Numbered from the stretch's first letter, positions 32,787-44,646 are shown. The stretch is 64,000 nt of DNA from Apium graveolens (GCF_009905375.1 NC_133656.1:237544396-237608395), one strand, 5' to 3'. Translations and numbers: made by a program. Notes: generated by a model from the letters alone, not told the origin.

Positions 32787-35700
32787 ATGGCTGGGATGAG
32801 CAATTTTTCTCAGCCTTGTCTTCCAAAGTTTGATGGAGATTATGATCATTGGAGTATGCTTATGGAAAATCTGTTAAGGTCGAAGGAATACTGGACCATT
32901 ATTGAAACTGGCATCCCGGAATATGATGCTAAAGAGAAGCTGACTGATGCACAAAAGATGCCTCTAGATGAGCAAAAATTGAAGGATTTAAAAGCAAAAA
33001 ATTATCTCTTTCAATCAATTGATAAGTCTATTCTAAAGACTATCACACACAAGGAGACGACAAAACAATTATGGGACTCAATGAAGATAAAGTATCAAGG
33101 GAATGCTAGAGTTAAGCGTGCTCAACTTCAAACCTTACGGAGAAATTTTGAGATTCTTGAAATGAAAATTGGGGAGTCAGTCACAGATTATTTTGCGAGG
33201 GTAATGTTGGTAGCCAATGACATGAGAAACCTTGGAAAAGATATGCAAGATGTGAAAATTGTCGAGAAACTTCTACGAACCCTTACAGAAAAGTTTAACT
33301 ATATTGTTTGCTCAATAGAGGAGTCAAAAGACATTGATCATCTATCTATGGATGAATTGCAAAGTTCCTTACTTGTTCATGAGCAAAAATTTCGTAAAAG
33401 TGGAGGAGAAGAGCAGGCACTTAAGATTACCTATGAGGGGAGGATGCGTGAAACTGACAGAGGAAGGGATCGAGGAATAAGTCGAGGAAGAGGAATGGGT
33501 AGGGGTCGAGGCAGAATTTTCAACAAAGCCCTCATTGAATGCTTCAACTATCACAAATTAGGGCATTTCCAATATGAGTGTCCTAGCTGGGAGAAGACGG
33601 CCAATTATGCAGAAAACTGTGAGGAGGATGAGTTACTTTTGATGGCCTATGTGGAGCACAATAATTCAAATAGGGAAGGAAAGTGGTTTTTAGATTCTGG
33701 TTGCAGTAATCACATGACAGGGAATAAGCAATGGTTTGTTGAAATTAACGAGGAGTATAAGCATTCAGTGAAGCTGGGAAATAATATGAGGATGGCTGTG
33801 ACAGGTAAAGGGAGTATAAAGTTGCAAATCGGAGAAACAAAACAGGTAATTGCTGATGTTTATTACATTCCTGAATTAAGGAATAATTTGCTTAGTATGG
33901 GTCAACTACAAGAGGAGGGTTTAACAATCTTGATCCGTGATGGAGCTTGCAACATTTATCACAAAGATCGGGGGCTTTTCATGCAAACTTATATGACATC
34001 TAATCGTGTGTTTGTGTTATCGTCTGCTTTGACATACCAATTATCAACTTGTTTCAAGGCAACAACTGAAGATATCACTACTCTATGGCATCAAAGGTAT
34101 GGTCATTTAAGTCAAAAGAACCTTCAGACCTTGCAACAAAAGAATTTAGTGGTTGGACTGCCAAAATTTCAGTTCACAAGCAAGGTGTGTACTAGTTGTA
34201 TGGTGGGGAAGCAGCATCGCGAGACAATTCCCAAAAGTAGTAAATGACGAGCTTCAGAAAGACTACAACTGATTCATTCCGACATATGTGGTCCAATAAC
34301 CCCAAGTTCAAACAGCGGAAAAAGGTATATCTTGACCTTTATTTTTGATTATAGTAGAAAATTATGTGTGTACTTTCTTGTTGAGAAGAGTGAGGCATTT
34401 TCTATGTTTAAAGATTTTAAAAATCTAATTGAAAAGGAGACATGATTATATATAAGTTGCTTAAAAACCGACAGGGGTGGTGAATTCACATCAAAGGAAT
34501 TTAATAATGTTTGCAAGACTCGTGGAATTAAGAGACAGCTTACCACGGGTTACACACCTCAACAAAATGGAGTCGCTGAGCATAGAAATCGTACTATTAT
34601 GAATATGGTAAGATGCTTGCTTAACGAAAAATAGATGCCGAAATGTTTTTGGGCATATGTAGTCAATTGGACGGCTCATGTTCTCAATAGAAGCCCTACT
34701 ACAGTTTTAAAGGACCAAACCCCTGAAGAAAGTTGGAGCCATGTCAAGCCTGATGTTAATTATTTCTGGGTTTTTGGGTGCATAGGCCATGTGCACATTC
34801 TAGATGTCAAAAGAACGAAACTTGATGATAAGAGTTTTAAAGTTGTACTACTTGGAGTTATTGAAGGGACAAAAGCATACAAAATTTTTGTTCCTACAAC
34901 CAAGCAAGTAGTAATCAGTAGGGATGTAATATTTGAAGAAAATGAGAGCTGGGATTGGAAACAAAATGATAATGTTGTACTTGATGTACTGGAATGGGGA
35001 GAAACTGAAAGCGATGAAAGTTATCAAAATAATGATGTTACTGAATCCGAAAATGAGGCTGAATTAAATCAAGAGGATGTTGTATAAATCAGCGGTGATG
35101 ATGTTTTGAGCAGTGAGCCTTCCAACGGTAGCAGCTTCATCTCTGCAGAAAGTGTTGAGTATGGCCAGCGAGTCTCTACAGAAGATACGAGGGCTGAACG
35201 AAGAAATCGAAGGACTCCAGTTTGGATGCAGGACTATGAAAGCGGGGAAGGGCTTTCCGATGAGGAAAATTTACAAAATGTGGCTCTTTTTATCGACAAT
35301 GAAGATCCTATAAATTACGAGGATGCTGCAAGTAGTGACAAATGGAGAAAAGCTATTGACTTGGAAATTGAGTCCATACATAAAAATGGAACGTGGGAGC
35401 TAGTTGATCTTCCAACAGGAGCCAAGAAAATTGGTGTCAAATGGGTCTATAAAACAAAGTTCAATGAGAAGGGAGAAATTGATAAGCATAAAGGACACTT
35501 GGTGGCAAAAGGATACAATCAAGAATATGGGATAAACTATTATGTAATTTTTGCTCCAGTTGCTTGTTGGGATACAATTCGAATGGTATTGGCTTTGGCA
35601 GCTCAGAATGGGTGGACTGTATTTCAACTTGATGTTAAGAGTGCTTTTTTGCACGGAGATTTGGAAGAGCCAATTTATGTTGATCAACCTATGGGCTATG

Positions 35701-36845
35701 TGAAAAAGGGAGAAGAAAGTAAAGTTTACAAGCTTCTGAAGGCATTATATGGACTAAAACAGACATCAAGAGCATGATACAGCAAGATTGAAGGATATTT
35801 TCTGAAGAATGGCTTCGAGAAATACATCTATGAGCATACACTATTTGTGAAACATGAAAATGGAGGTAAAATTCTGATCGTTAGTCTTTATGTTGACGAT
35901 CTAATATTTACTGGAAATGATATGTGTATGATTGAAAGCTTTAAAAGTTCTATGATGCTCGAGTTCGAAATGACTGACTTGGGCAAAATGAAGTATTTTT
36001 TAGGAGTTGAGATTCAGCAAAGCATAGCTGGTATTCATATTTGTCAGAGTAAATATGCTAAACAAGTTCTTGACAGATTTGGAATGAGCATTCGTAATTC
36101 AGTGAGAAATCCTATTATTGCAGGTTCTAAGCTATCAAAGGAGGGTGGTGAGGCTATAGTTGATAGTACATTGTATAAGCAACTTGTTGGCAGCCTTATG
36201 TATTTAACTGTTATAAGACCAGATTTGATGTACGTCGTATGTCTCATTAGCAGATTCATGGCAAATCCGAAAGAGACACATTTATTTGCAGCCAAAAGAG
36301 TGTTGCGTTATATCAAGGGCACTATCGAGTTGGGAGTATTTTATAAAAGAGGAGTTGGTAATGAATTGGTTGCATATACGGATAGTGATTCTGCTGGTGA
36401 TCTTGATGACCGACGGAGCACCTCAGGTTATGTGTTTATGATGAGTAATGGTGTTGTATCATGGTCTTCACGTAAACAACCGGTAGTGACTTTATCTAGT
36501 ACGGAGGCTGAATATGTTGCTGCAGCTGCTTGTGCCTTTCAAAGTGTATGGATGCAGAGGGTGCTAGATAAAGTTGATCATTTTCATTGCAAGTGTGTTA
36601 CTATATTCTGTGACAATTGTTCAACTATTAAGCTGTCTAAAAAATCAGTGCTGCATGGAAGAAGTAAACATATCGATGTACGATTTCATTTCTTGCGTGA
36701 TCTTGCAAAAGATGGAATTGTTGAGCTCAAATTTTGTGGTAGCTGCGAGCAGATTGCAGACATATTAACGAAGCCTTTGAGACTAGAGACATTTGAAAAG
36801 CTTCGTGGATTGCTTGGGATCAGGCCAAAGATTGAAGTAAACTGA
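32787..36845 (+). pseudogene. Copia-2 gag-pol polyprotein, five nonsense codons
   Basis: One frame of about 1350 codons, a normal copia length, from ATG 32787 (MAGMSNFSQP). Order: UBN2-type gag; Arg/Gly-rich stretch; a zinc knuckle CFNYHKLGHFQYEC whose second Cys is Tyr; protease DSGCSNHMTG; GAG-pre-integrase LWHQRYGH...CTSCMVGKQH. Integrase follows with DICGP, TDRGGEF and the EHRNRT region, then RT with LYVDDLIFTG and SLMYLT, and RNase H with DSDSAGDLDDRRST and SSTEAEY, ending DILTKPL. Stops are at 34245 (TGA), 34443 (TGA), 34632 (TAG), 35085 (TAA) and 35775 (TGA). There is no frameshift. Each stop, and the Cys-to-Tyr change, can be explained by a single C-to-T or G-to-A change. The protein cannot be made whole. 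Confidence 0.92.
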
Positions 36846-36879
36846 ATTGCTACCAGCAACTTCAGTTTAAGGGAGGGAT

Positions 36880-37130
36880 TGTTAAGTATTTATTTTAGTC
36901 AATAGTATTTCAGTTCCAATAAATCCTATTGATTAGGAGCAGTACGTTAGAGTTTATCAGATAACTATTTCTTAGGTCAGTTAGTCTACCACATTTCACT
37001 GAGTTGAGTAGTGGGTTGTTTCCTTATTTCTAGTACCTGTACTAGCTATATAAGCTACTTCATTCATTTTAATAGTTAATTGATTAGAAAGCTTTGCTTG
37101 ATATCTTTCAGTGTGTGTTTAGTTTTAACA
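36880..37130 (+). repeat. Copia-2 3' LTR
   Basis: 251 bp. It matches the 5' LTR except GCTTTGCTTG for GTTTTGCTTG near 37091. Confidence 0.93.
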
Positions 37131-37577
37131 TTTTTGACCAGGTAAGACATGTTAAAGAAACTCGCATCTTTTAAACGTAGGGACTGTTGAAATGCAATAG
37201 AAGTGGAAAAAAATGATCTCAAAACAACATTAGTATGTTTCTCTCTCATGCTAACCAAATTTGCAGAATTAGAAGATTTAACAGCATAAACAAGTCCATT
37301 AGGCCCAACAATATCGGAAACATGAGAAACGGTTGTTGCAGAAGCAGCTCCAACATATAATACCTTAGAACCGGGTTTAATTCCAATATCGTTGACGCCT
37401 CGGAGAATGAGAAATGCTAAATCAGATTTAGAGGATCCTGTACTCAATCTCGATTTCGTATTGGTTTCGAAATAAAATTAATTTATCACCATCGTATAAT
37501 GTTTTTCCAGGAGACATGTTTTTAGTACAGAGTTTGTCTATTTTGTCTTTAGAAATGAACACTCCTTGAGTTTATGC
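37131..37577 (-). pseudogene. Fibrillarin pseudogene fragment
   Basis: Reading down from 37577, GVFISKDKIDKLCTKNMSPGKTLYD resembles the GVFIAKGKEDALVTKN segment of fibrillarin. In other frames EIEYR and [26 protein letters not shown] follow, then [17 protein letters not shown], the SAM-binding methyltransferase core. Frameshifts occur near 37450-37470. Homology is lost after [12 protein letters not shown] (about 37220), where unrelated codons follow. Fibrillarin methylates rRNA in the nucleolus; this is a broken piece without its N-terminal RGG region or C-terminal half. Confidence 0.82.
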
Positions 37578-37629
37578 GGCTTTACTATAAGTTTGTTTTC
37601 ATCATGTTCGTAGTTATGATGTATGAAAA

Positions 37630-38170
37630 TTGACTAAATAGCTAAATAACGCTACAAATCAAAAATTAAAGTAAATATTTGAAATAAGTTATAATCCAAG
37701 AATATTCTTACATTGATACTATTAATTTTTAAAAGTTTACAATTTAGCTACACCAATCCTTAGTAACATAGGATAGGACGGTATTTGGATATAAAATTGA
37801 AAAATGATTCAATTAGACTTTTATTGGGACGTGTATATGATATCGAAAATGGATTATATGATTTTATTTCAAAAGGTGAAAGATGATTTGCTAATTTTAG
37901 TTTCAATATTGAAATGATGTTCATCTTGCATATACTAAACATAATAATTAAATTTTCTTCGATATCTCAATTAAAATAAAAATTAATATATATATCATAT
38001 TTTCCCGGTAAATAATGTAAATCTTAGGCCCTAGGCTTAATATAAAATATTTGATCACACGGTAAAACCAATATGTGAACTCATTTCCAATATGTGATCT
38101 CATTACAATTTACATATCATAATATTAGTGTGAAAGTATTTATTATATAGAGTACGATATTGAGTTGCAT
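37630..38170. repeat. Duplicated AT-rich block (copy of 20412-21000)
   Basis: Collinear with 20412-21000: TAGCTAAATAAC, AAAGTAAATATTTGAAATAAG, CATATTTTCCCGGTAAATAA and GATTGAGTTGCATTGCATTTTT-like order. It follows the fibrillarin fragment just as the first copy does. No gene seen. Confidence 0.65.
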
Positions 38171-38341
38171 TGCATTTTTTAATCTTGATTAAAATTCTCA
38201 AACCAATTGGCTTCTTATGTTTTATTTCAATCTTGAAGATTAACAGATCCAAATTTCAGGAACTCCTTGTGTGTTTTTTTGGATATTCTGACGCTCAAAA
38301 AGGCTACAAGGTACTTAACATTCAGTCTCAGATTATATTTA

Positions 38342-38746
38342 GGGTCCGTTCGCAATTCCGTTAAGTGGGCTTATTGTCTTATAAGTCCGTAACAACTTAT
38401 CGACGAGTGTTTGTCGACACAGCTTATAAGTTGAATTTACAACTTATAAGCTGATAAGTTGAATGTTGGTAACGACGTACTTTTTCGCAACTTATTTTTC
38501 ATTTTTTATCAATTTTAATTTTAGAATATATTTTTTAAAATGTTAATATAACTTAAAATATAAGAATTAAGATAATTATATATAAAAAATATTTATTTTA
38601 ATTCATTTAAATAAAAACAATTCTGACTTATTTTTAAATTATCCAAACACTTATATAACTTATAAGTATTTATTAACTTATGACTTATTACTCACTTATT
38701 CACTTTAAGTCATAAGTTACTTATTTTAAGATTTCGCAAACGGACA
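38342..38746. mobile_element. hAT-like MITE
   Basis: Ends GGGTCCGTTCGCAA and TTTCGCAAACGGACAC are imperfect inverted repeats. The arms are rich in ACTTATAAG. No target duplication is clear and there is no coding capacity. Confidence 0.6.
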
Positions 38747-39055
38747 CTTGTACCCACATATGTCAAATTTCATGAGTTTCACTTTCTCTGTCATTTAATA
38801 CAACCACGTGATATTTCTTTTTATTCTTCTGCTATTTTCTTGCCTAAATTCACAACTCCGCATGATGATAATGTTATTCCTATTCTTAATATTCAGCCTG
38901 TTGTTAATATTGACCGGCCTGAATTTGATCATACTTTCCATAATTCTGATTCTTCCCCTACTCACAGCGGCGGATCTAGGGTGTTCAGAGGGGTCCCTGC
39001 CCCCCCCGAAATTTCAATAAATACTGAGTAGTATACTTCAAAATCTATTGTGAAT

Positions 39056-39120
39056 ACAGCCTAGTTGGTAACCACATGTTGTTTTTATACATAACACCAG
39101 GGTTCAACTCCTTGCTGCTG
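39056..39120 (+). other. tRNA-like pol III promoter segment inside the hAT-like element
   Basis: ACAGCCTAGTTGGTAACC resembles box A, and GGGTTCAACTCCTTG about 50 bases later resembles box B. The sequence does not fold into a full tRNA cloverleaf by eye, so it is not called a tRNA gene. It may be a captured SINE head. Confidence 0.5.
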
Positions 39121-39179
39121 TGACGTGTAATTAGACTTCAAAATTCAACTAAATTATTGTTTTTTGTTTAAGGCAACTA

Positions 39180-40710
39180 AATTTTTTCTTTTTTATTTTA
39201 TTTATGTAATTCTATTTTAACAAAATGCTTATTTTTATTATATTAACCAATATATTTTAGCAAAAAATATATAAAAAAAAATTAAAAAAAAATCATTTTT
39301 TTCGGACCCCCCTACAATTTATTTTTCTTTTTTGTTTTATTTATGTAATTCTATTTTAACAAAATGCTTATTTTTATTATATTAACCAATATATTTTAGC
39401 AAAAAATATGTAAAAAAAATTAAAAAAAAATTCATTTTTTTCGGACCCCCTACAATTTATTTTTCTTTTTTGTTTTATTTATGTAATTCTATTTTAACAA
39501 AATGCTTATTTTTATTATATTAACCAATATATTTTAGCAAAAAATATATAAAAAAAAATTAAAAAAAAATTATTTTTTTCGGACCCCCCTACAATTTATT
39601 TTTCTTTTTTGTTTTATTTATGTAATTCTATTTTAACAAAATGCTTATTTTTATTATATTAACCAATATATTTTAGCAAAAAATATGTAAAAAAAATTAA
39701 AAAAAAATCATTTTTTTCGGACCCCCTACAATTTATTTTTCTTTTTTGTTTTATTTATGTAATTCTATTTTAACAAAATGCTTATTTTTATTATATTAAC
39801 CAATATATTTTAGCAAAAAATATGTAAAAAAAAATTAAAAAAAAATCATTTTTTTCGGACCCCCCTACAATTTATTTTTCTTTTTTGTTTTATTTATGTA
39901 ATTCTATTTTAACAAAATGCTTATTTTTATTATATTAACCAATATATTTTAGCAAAAAATATGTAAAAAAAATTTAAAAAAAATTCATTTTTTTCGGACC
40001 CCCCTACAATTTATTTTTCTTTTTTGTTTTATTTATGTAATTCTATTTTAACAAAATGCTTATTTTTATTATATTAACCAATATATTTTAGCAAAAAATA
40101 TGTAAAAAAAATTAAAAAAAATTCATTTTTTTCGGACCCCCCTACAATTTATTTTTCTTTTTTGTTTTATTTATGTAATTCTATTTTAACAAAATGCTTA
40201 TTTTTATTATATTAACCAATATATTTTAGCAAAAAATATGTAAAAAAAAATTAAAAAAAAATCATTTTTTTCGGACCCCCCTACAATTTATTTTTCTTTT
40301 TTTGTTTTATTTATGTAATTCTATTTTAACAAAATGCTTATTTTTATTATATTAACCAATATATTTTAGCAAAAAATATGTAAAAAAAATTTAAAAAAAA
40401 TTCATTTTTTTCGGACCCCCCTACAATTTATTTTTCTTTTTTGTTTTATTTATGTAATTCTATTTTAACAAAATGCTTATTTTTATTATATTAACCAATA
40501 TATTTTAGCAAAAAATATGTAAAAATAATTAAAAAAAATTCATTTTTTTCGGACCCCCCTACAATTTATTTTTCTTTTTTGTTTTATTTATGTAATTCTA
40601 TTTTAACAAAATGCTTATTTTTATTATATTAACCAATATATTTTAGCAAAAAATATGTAAAAAAAAATTAAAAAAAAATCATTTTTTTCGGACCCCCCTA
40701 CAATTTATTT
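39180..40710. repeat. Minisatellite, 11 units of about 139 bp
   Basis: Eleven units each end in TTTTTTCGGACCCCCCTAC (a few with one C fewer). Unit ends lie near 39303, 39441, 39581, 39719, 39857, 39996, 40133, 40272, 40412, 40551 and 40690. They share TTATTTATGTAATTCTATTT and AACCAATATATTTTAGC. Units differ mainly in A-run length and ATATATA/ATATGTA, so the array has been recently homogenised. Confidence 0.92.
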
Positions 40711-40757
40711 CTGCGTCCGCCACTGCCTACTCACGGTGCTAATTCTGATGGTAGTGA

Positions 40758-40903
40758 TATACTCCCTCCGTCCCATTTTGAATTAGCTTGTTTGAGTATC
40801 GCGTATTTTAAGAAATTCAGGTTTGAATGTGTGGTTGTGATAATTTTAAATAATGCTATAAATAGATGGTTCATTTTTTTGGATATCCAAAAATGAAAAT
40901 AGG
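40758..40903. mobile_element. Stowaway-type MITE, right end diverged
   Basis: Starts CTCCCTCCGTCCCATTTTG after TA. The right end AAAATGAAAATAGGAGT is the inverted counterpart with losses. It interrupts the copia linker between GGTAGTGATA and AGTTGATATTAGTG. Confidence 0.65.
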
Positions 40904-41083
40904 AGTGAATAGTTGATATTAGTGTTCCTCTCAGGACTTCTACTAGATCTAGATCAACCCCATTTTATTTGTCAGATTATCACTGCTTTACTGGTCAATC
41001 TAATCATTAGTGTAATCTTGTTTCTTCTCAACTTTATTTTTCACGTCATAAGGCTTTCTTGACTCAAGTTTCTAATATTTTTT

Positions 41084-42098
41084 GAGTAAATTACATATTA
41101 CATTCTTTTGGTTTGGACCATTGGCATTTTGATATTACTTATTTAAAGAATTGCACTTTGCACCCTATATTACTTTAGGCGCTGCACTTTGCATTCTTCC
41201 GTTAGTTTTTGCCGTTACCGTCAAATGTCTTAGAGGTAAAGAAGTAATTTAACTATGTCTAATTGCACTTTGATCATTGAAGTTTAACAGATTTTTCATT
41301 TATACCCCTAAACAATTTTTTTTACAATTCTGACCTTCAATTATAAAAATGGAACATTTTAATCAATTTATTAAATTTTTTAATATTCAAAATTTTATAA
41401 TATTTTTAAAAAAATTAGATTTGAATATTATAAAATTTTGAACATTTTAATCCATTTAATAATTTTTTTTTAATTTTCGAAGTTTTATAATTTTAAAAAA
41501 AAACTATATTCATTTTTTTTAATATTCCCTATATAATTGAATTTAAAAAAAATTGTATTCGATTTTTTTTTTAAAATTATTCAAATTTTTATAATATTCG
41601 AAATTTTTAAAAAATAATATTTGTACCATAAATAAAAAAAATTCGAATTATTTTTAAAATTTGAATATTATAAAAATTCTAATATTAAATTTTTTTTAAA
41701 AATCAAATATATTTTTTTTAAAATTCAAATATATTTTTAAATTCGAATATTATAAAAATTTGAAAATAATTTTTAGAAAATTATAAAATCAGAATACTAA
41801 AATTTTTAATAAATTGATTAAAATATTCAATTTTTATAGTTGAAGACCAGAATTGTAAAAAAAAATTATGCAGGGGTATAAATGAAAAATCTGTTGAATT
41901 TTAATGATTAAAGTGCAATTAGACCATATCAAATTACTTCTTTACCCTTGACACATTTAACGGTAACGGCAAAAACTAACGTAAGGAGTGCAAAGTGCAG
42001 CGCCTAAAGTAGTATGGGGTGAAAAGTGCAATTGTTCAAATAAGTGGTACCGAAATGCCAATTACCCAAATCAAAGGGATGCAATATGCAATTTACTC
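41084..42098. mobile_element. Mutator-like foldback element
   Basis: A perfect 9-bp target duplication, ATATTTTTT (41075-41083 and 42099-42107). The two halves are inverted copies over at least 250 bp each. They start GAGTAAATTACATATTACAT against the complement of ATGCAATATGCAATTTACTC, and both contain AGGCGCTGCACTTTGCA and TTTTTGCCGTTACCGT. The centre is AT-rich and also largely palindromic. No transposase. Confidence 0.85.
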
Positions 42099-42567
42099 AT
42101 ATTTTTTGGTCTTCTTCTTATAAAGAGGCCTGTCAGAATCCCTCTCGATAGATGCTATGCAAAAAGAATAGCAAGCTTTACATAATAATAAAATCTGAAA
42201 AATAGTTGATTTACTTGTTGGCAAGAAGCCCATTGGTTGCAAATGGGTTTATAAAGTCACACTGAAAGCTGATGACTCTCTCGAAAGATGTAAAACTAGA
42301 ACGGTGGCTAAGAGATTTAACTAGAATACGACATTAATTTTAAAAAAACTTTTTAACCTATCATTAAAATGAATACAGTCAGGTGCATTGTTGTTTTAGC
42401 AGCCAGTAAGAACTGGTCAATCTATCAGCTATATGTTAATAATGCCTTTTCTCCATGGTGACCTCAATAAGGAAGTGTACATGAAAATTCCCGAGGGTTT
42501 GTAGAGGAGCAAAACTTGTAGAGGAGTTACTGACTCAAAATTATAAAAAAATTAAGAATCATTATAG

Positions 42568-42741
42568 AGGGCGTTTGAAAACTTGCATTTTATTTCAAAT
42601 GAGGGATTTCAAATAACAGAATTTGAGTTGTCATATCAAATTCTCATGTTTATACTAATATTTGAATGTTTTTGATTTTAAATTAAATCCAAATCTAAAT
42701 TCTCAAACAGCTTATTTGATCAAATCCGGCCCAAACGGGCC
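42568..42741. mobile_element. Small MITE
   Basis: GGGCGTTTGAAAACTTGCATTT and the GGCCCAAACGGGCC end are imperfect inverted repeats, with TTTCAAAT/ATTTGA words on both arms. It separates the two RT pieces of the copia fossil. Confidence 0.55.
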
Positions 42742-43399
42742 AAATGTTCTTCTTAAAGATATCTAATACTCATCTTACTATATTTGTAATGTATGTTGAT
42801 GACGCCATAGTCACAGGTTCTGATACAGTATCAATTCAAGCTCTTAATAAGAATCATCTTCATGATATTTTCAGTATTAAAGACTTGGAAATTTTGAACT
42901 ATCTTACAAATAATCACTTGTTGATTTTTCAGGTGTATAGATCACTTGTTGGCAAGATCAATTATCTTACAAATACAAGATCCGATCTAAGCTATGTTGT
43001 TTAGGTTGAAGTCAGCTATGCAAGCTCCCAGATGATCACATTTACAGGCTCTTATTCTTACCCTCACTCCATCAGGTATATTAATTATTCTGTGAGGAAA
43101 GGTATTCTACTGCAAGTGTACAATGAGATAACATTACAGGCTTTCTCAAATTATGACTAGGCTTCTTGTGCAGAGTCTCGACGATCCATCACTGATTATG
43201 TTTTTTTTGTGGTTCTCCAGTCACATGGAAATCCAAGAAATAAGATACGGGTTCCAGATCTTATTCTGAGTCCAACAAATATCGAGTAATGGCATCAGCT
43301 GCATCTGAAGTCACCTGGACAGTTCGTTTATTGGAAGAACTAGGTGTTTCTATTCTAAACCTAATCACTCTGCACAAAACACATTGAATTTTTTTTGCC

Positions 43400-44646
43400 G
43401 TGAGGCTTCTGAGGTGTAAAAGTTCTGTCTTATCATCTGAAAAATTGTATTTTTTGCCATCTCCCTTTTTTATGATCAAACGGGATATTAATATTTACAT
43501 ATATATTAGTGATATAACAAAAACTATATAAATTTATAAATTTATTTAATTTGAGATTTTTACTAGTACTTTACTATTATTTTGTTATAAATTTGGGGTT
43601 TTAATTTAAAAATTAAAAATTAAAAAAATTCAAAATTTACATAAATTAGTGTTCATATACCAAAAATTATAAAAGGAAATAAATATGTTTGATTTATGAA
43701 TTTAATGGTACTAGTAATTTGATCATTGTTTCTTACTAGTTTTTTTTTCAAACCCCATTCAATATGTTTTGATTTCCTACCAGATAAAATGTGAAATATT
43801 AAATAAAAATAATTAAATTTTCTTCAATATCTCAGTAAGACATAAATATTATAAAAGTTTGAAAATTAATATACATAGAATCCTTTAATACAGAAACCTC
43901 GGACCTTAGAATATGAAATATTTCATCACGTAATAAAAATCCATGTGTGAATTCATTTAAATTTTCCGATCACAATATTAAAGTGAAAGTATCCATTATT
44001 TACCGTAGAGTGGAGTCTATATATATAGGGTATGATACTCTAGTCAATATAGACTAGAGTATGAGTTCTCGTAACATCTCCAACAACACTCTAGTCAATA
44101 TAGAGTACAGTAGATAGATGATATTAAAAAATCAAAAATTTATGATAAATCGATGAAATAAGTAGTTAAGTATAATTCAAGAAAACTTTTACAATATTAA
44201 TACTTGATCTTTTTAATTTTTTTTTAATTTAGTTACACAATTATTGAACGGTAATCGTTGCTTAGACTTTTTGAGATATGTACATGAAATTGAAAAATAA
44301 GTCACATTAATTTTTTCGGGAGGCAGAATAACCTTTACCAATTTCAATTTTGGTTTAAGATATCGAATTCAAATATGTGTTAATTCAATTTCATCATGCA
44401 TTAATTAAATATAATAATTAAATTTTCTTCGATATCTCACTTAAAATATATATATTTCTTAATAATAATACTTTATCCGTATGTAAACCTTAAACCCTTG
44501 ACCGAATATAGAACACTTGATCACACAATATATGTATTCATTCAAATTTACGGATCACAATATTAATGTGAAAGTATTCGCTATATAATGCATTGCATGT
44601 TTTAAAATAATTGTATGATAAAAATGAAATTTTGCATGTTTTGTAT
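43400..44646. other. AT-rich intergenic stretch
   Basis: 43480-43900 shows nothing recognisable. 44040-44110 has two copies of CACTCTAGTCAATATAGA-like sequence. 44100-44620 is a diverged third copy of the block at 20412 and 37630. No gene seen. Confidence 0.55.

Larger units (their letters stand above)
32367..37130 (+). mobile_element. Ty1/copia LTR retrotransposon (Copia-2)
   Basis: LTRs at 32420-32670 and 36880-37130 (251 bp each) differ at about one base. TGGTATCAGAGC follows the 5' LTR at 32673-32684 and a GGGAGGGAT polypurine tract precedes the 3' LTR. The polyprotein stays in one frame from end to end. The left side carries a 53-bp extension before the 5' LTR (32367-32419). With it, TTTTTG flanks both sides (32361-32366, 37131-37136) as the probable target duplication. 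The element lies at the end of a fibrillarin pseudogene. Confidence 0.93.
38965..40725. mobile_element. hAT-like element carrying a minisatellite
   Basis: A perfect 8-bp target duplication, CCTACTCA (38957-38964 and 40726-40733), bounds inverted ends CAGCGGCGGATCTAG and CTGCGTCCGCCACTG. An 8-bp duplication and CAGTGGCGGA-like ends indicate the hAT superfamily. Inside are a tRNA-like segment (39056-39120) and an 11-unit tandem repeat (39180-40710). No transposase is present, so the element is non-autonomous. Confidence 0.8.
38830..43390 (+). pseudogene. Copia fossil (integrase-RT linker, RT, RNase H) with four insertions
   Basis: Visible copia pieces on the plus strand are: a linker (FTTPHDDNVIPILNIQPVVN...FHNSDSSPTH) at 38840-38964 that continues at 40734; TSTRSRSTPFYLSDYHC at 40935-40985; the RT opening GCKWVYKVTLKADDSLERCKTR at about 42236-42300; a YVDD box (VMYVDDAIVTGSD) at 42790; SLVGKINYLTNTRSDLSYVV at 42945-43004; and an RNase H part (ASAASEVTWTVRLLEELGVS) at about 43290-43355. 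Stops and frameshifts abound. Insertions at 38965, 40758, 41084 and 42568 split it. Confidence 0.75.

Noticed and set aside
39056..39120. A tRNA gene
   Set aside because: Box A/B-like motifs exist but no full cloverleaf could be drawn by eye.
39180..40710. CRISPR-like repeat array
   Set aside because: Units are 139 bp and continuous without unique spacers; this is a minisatellite in a plant transposon.
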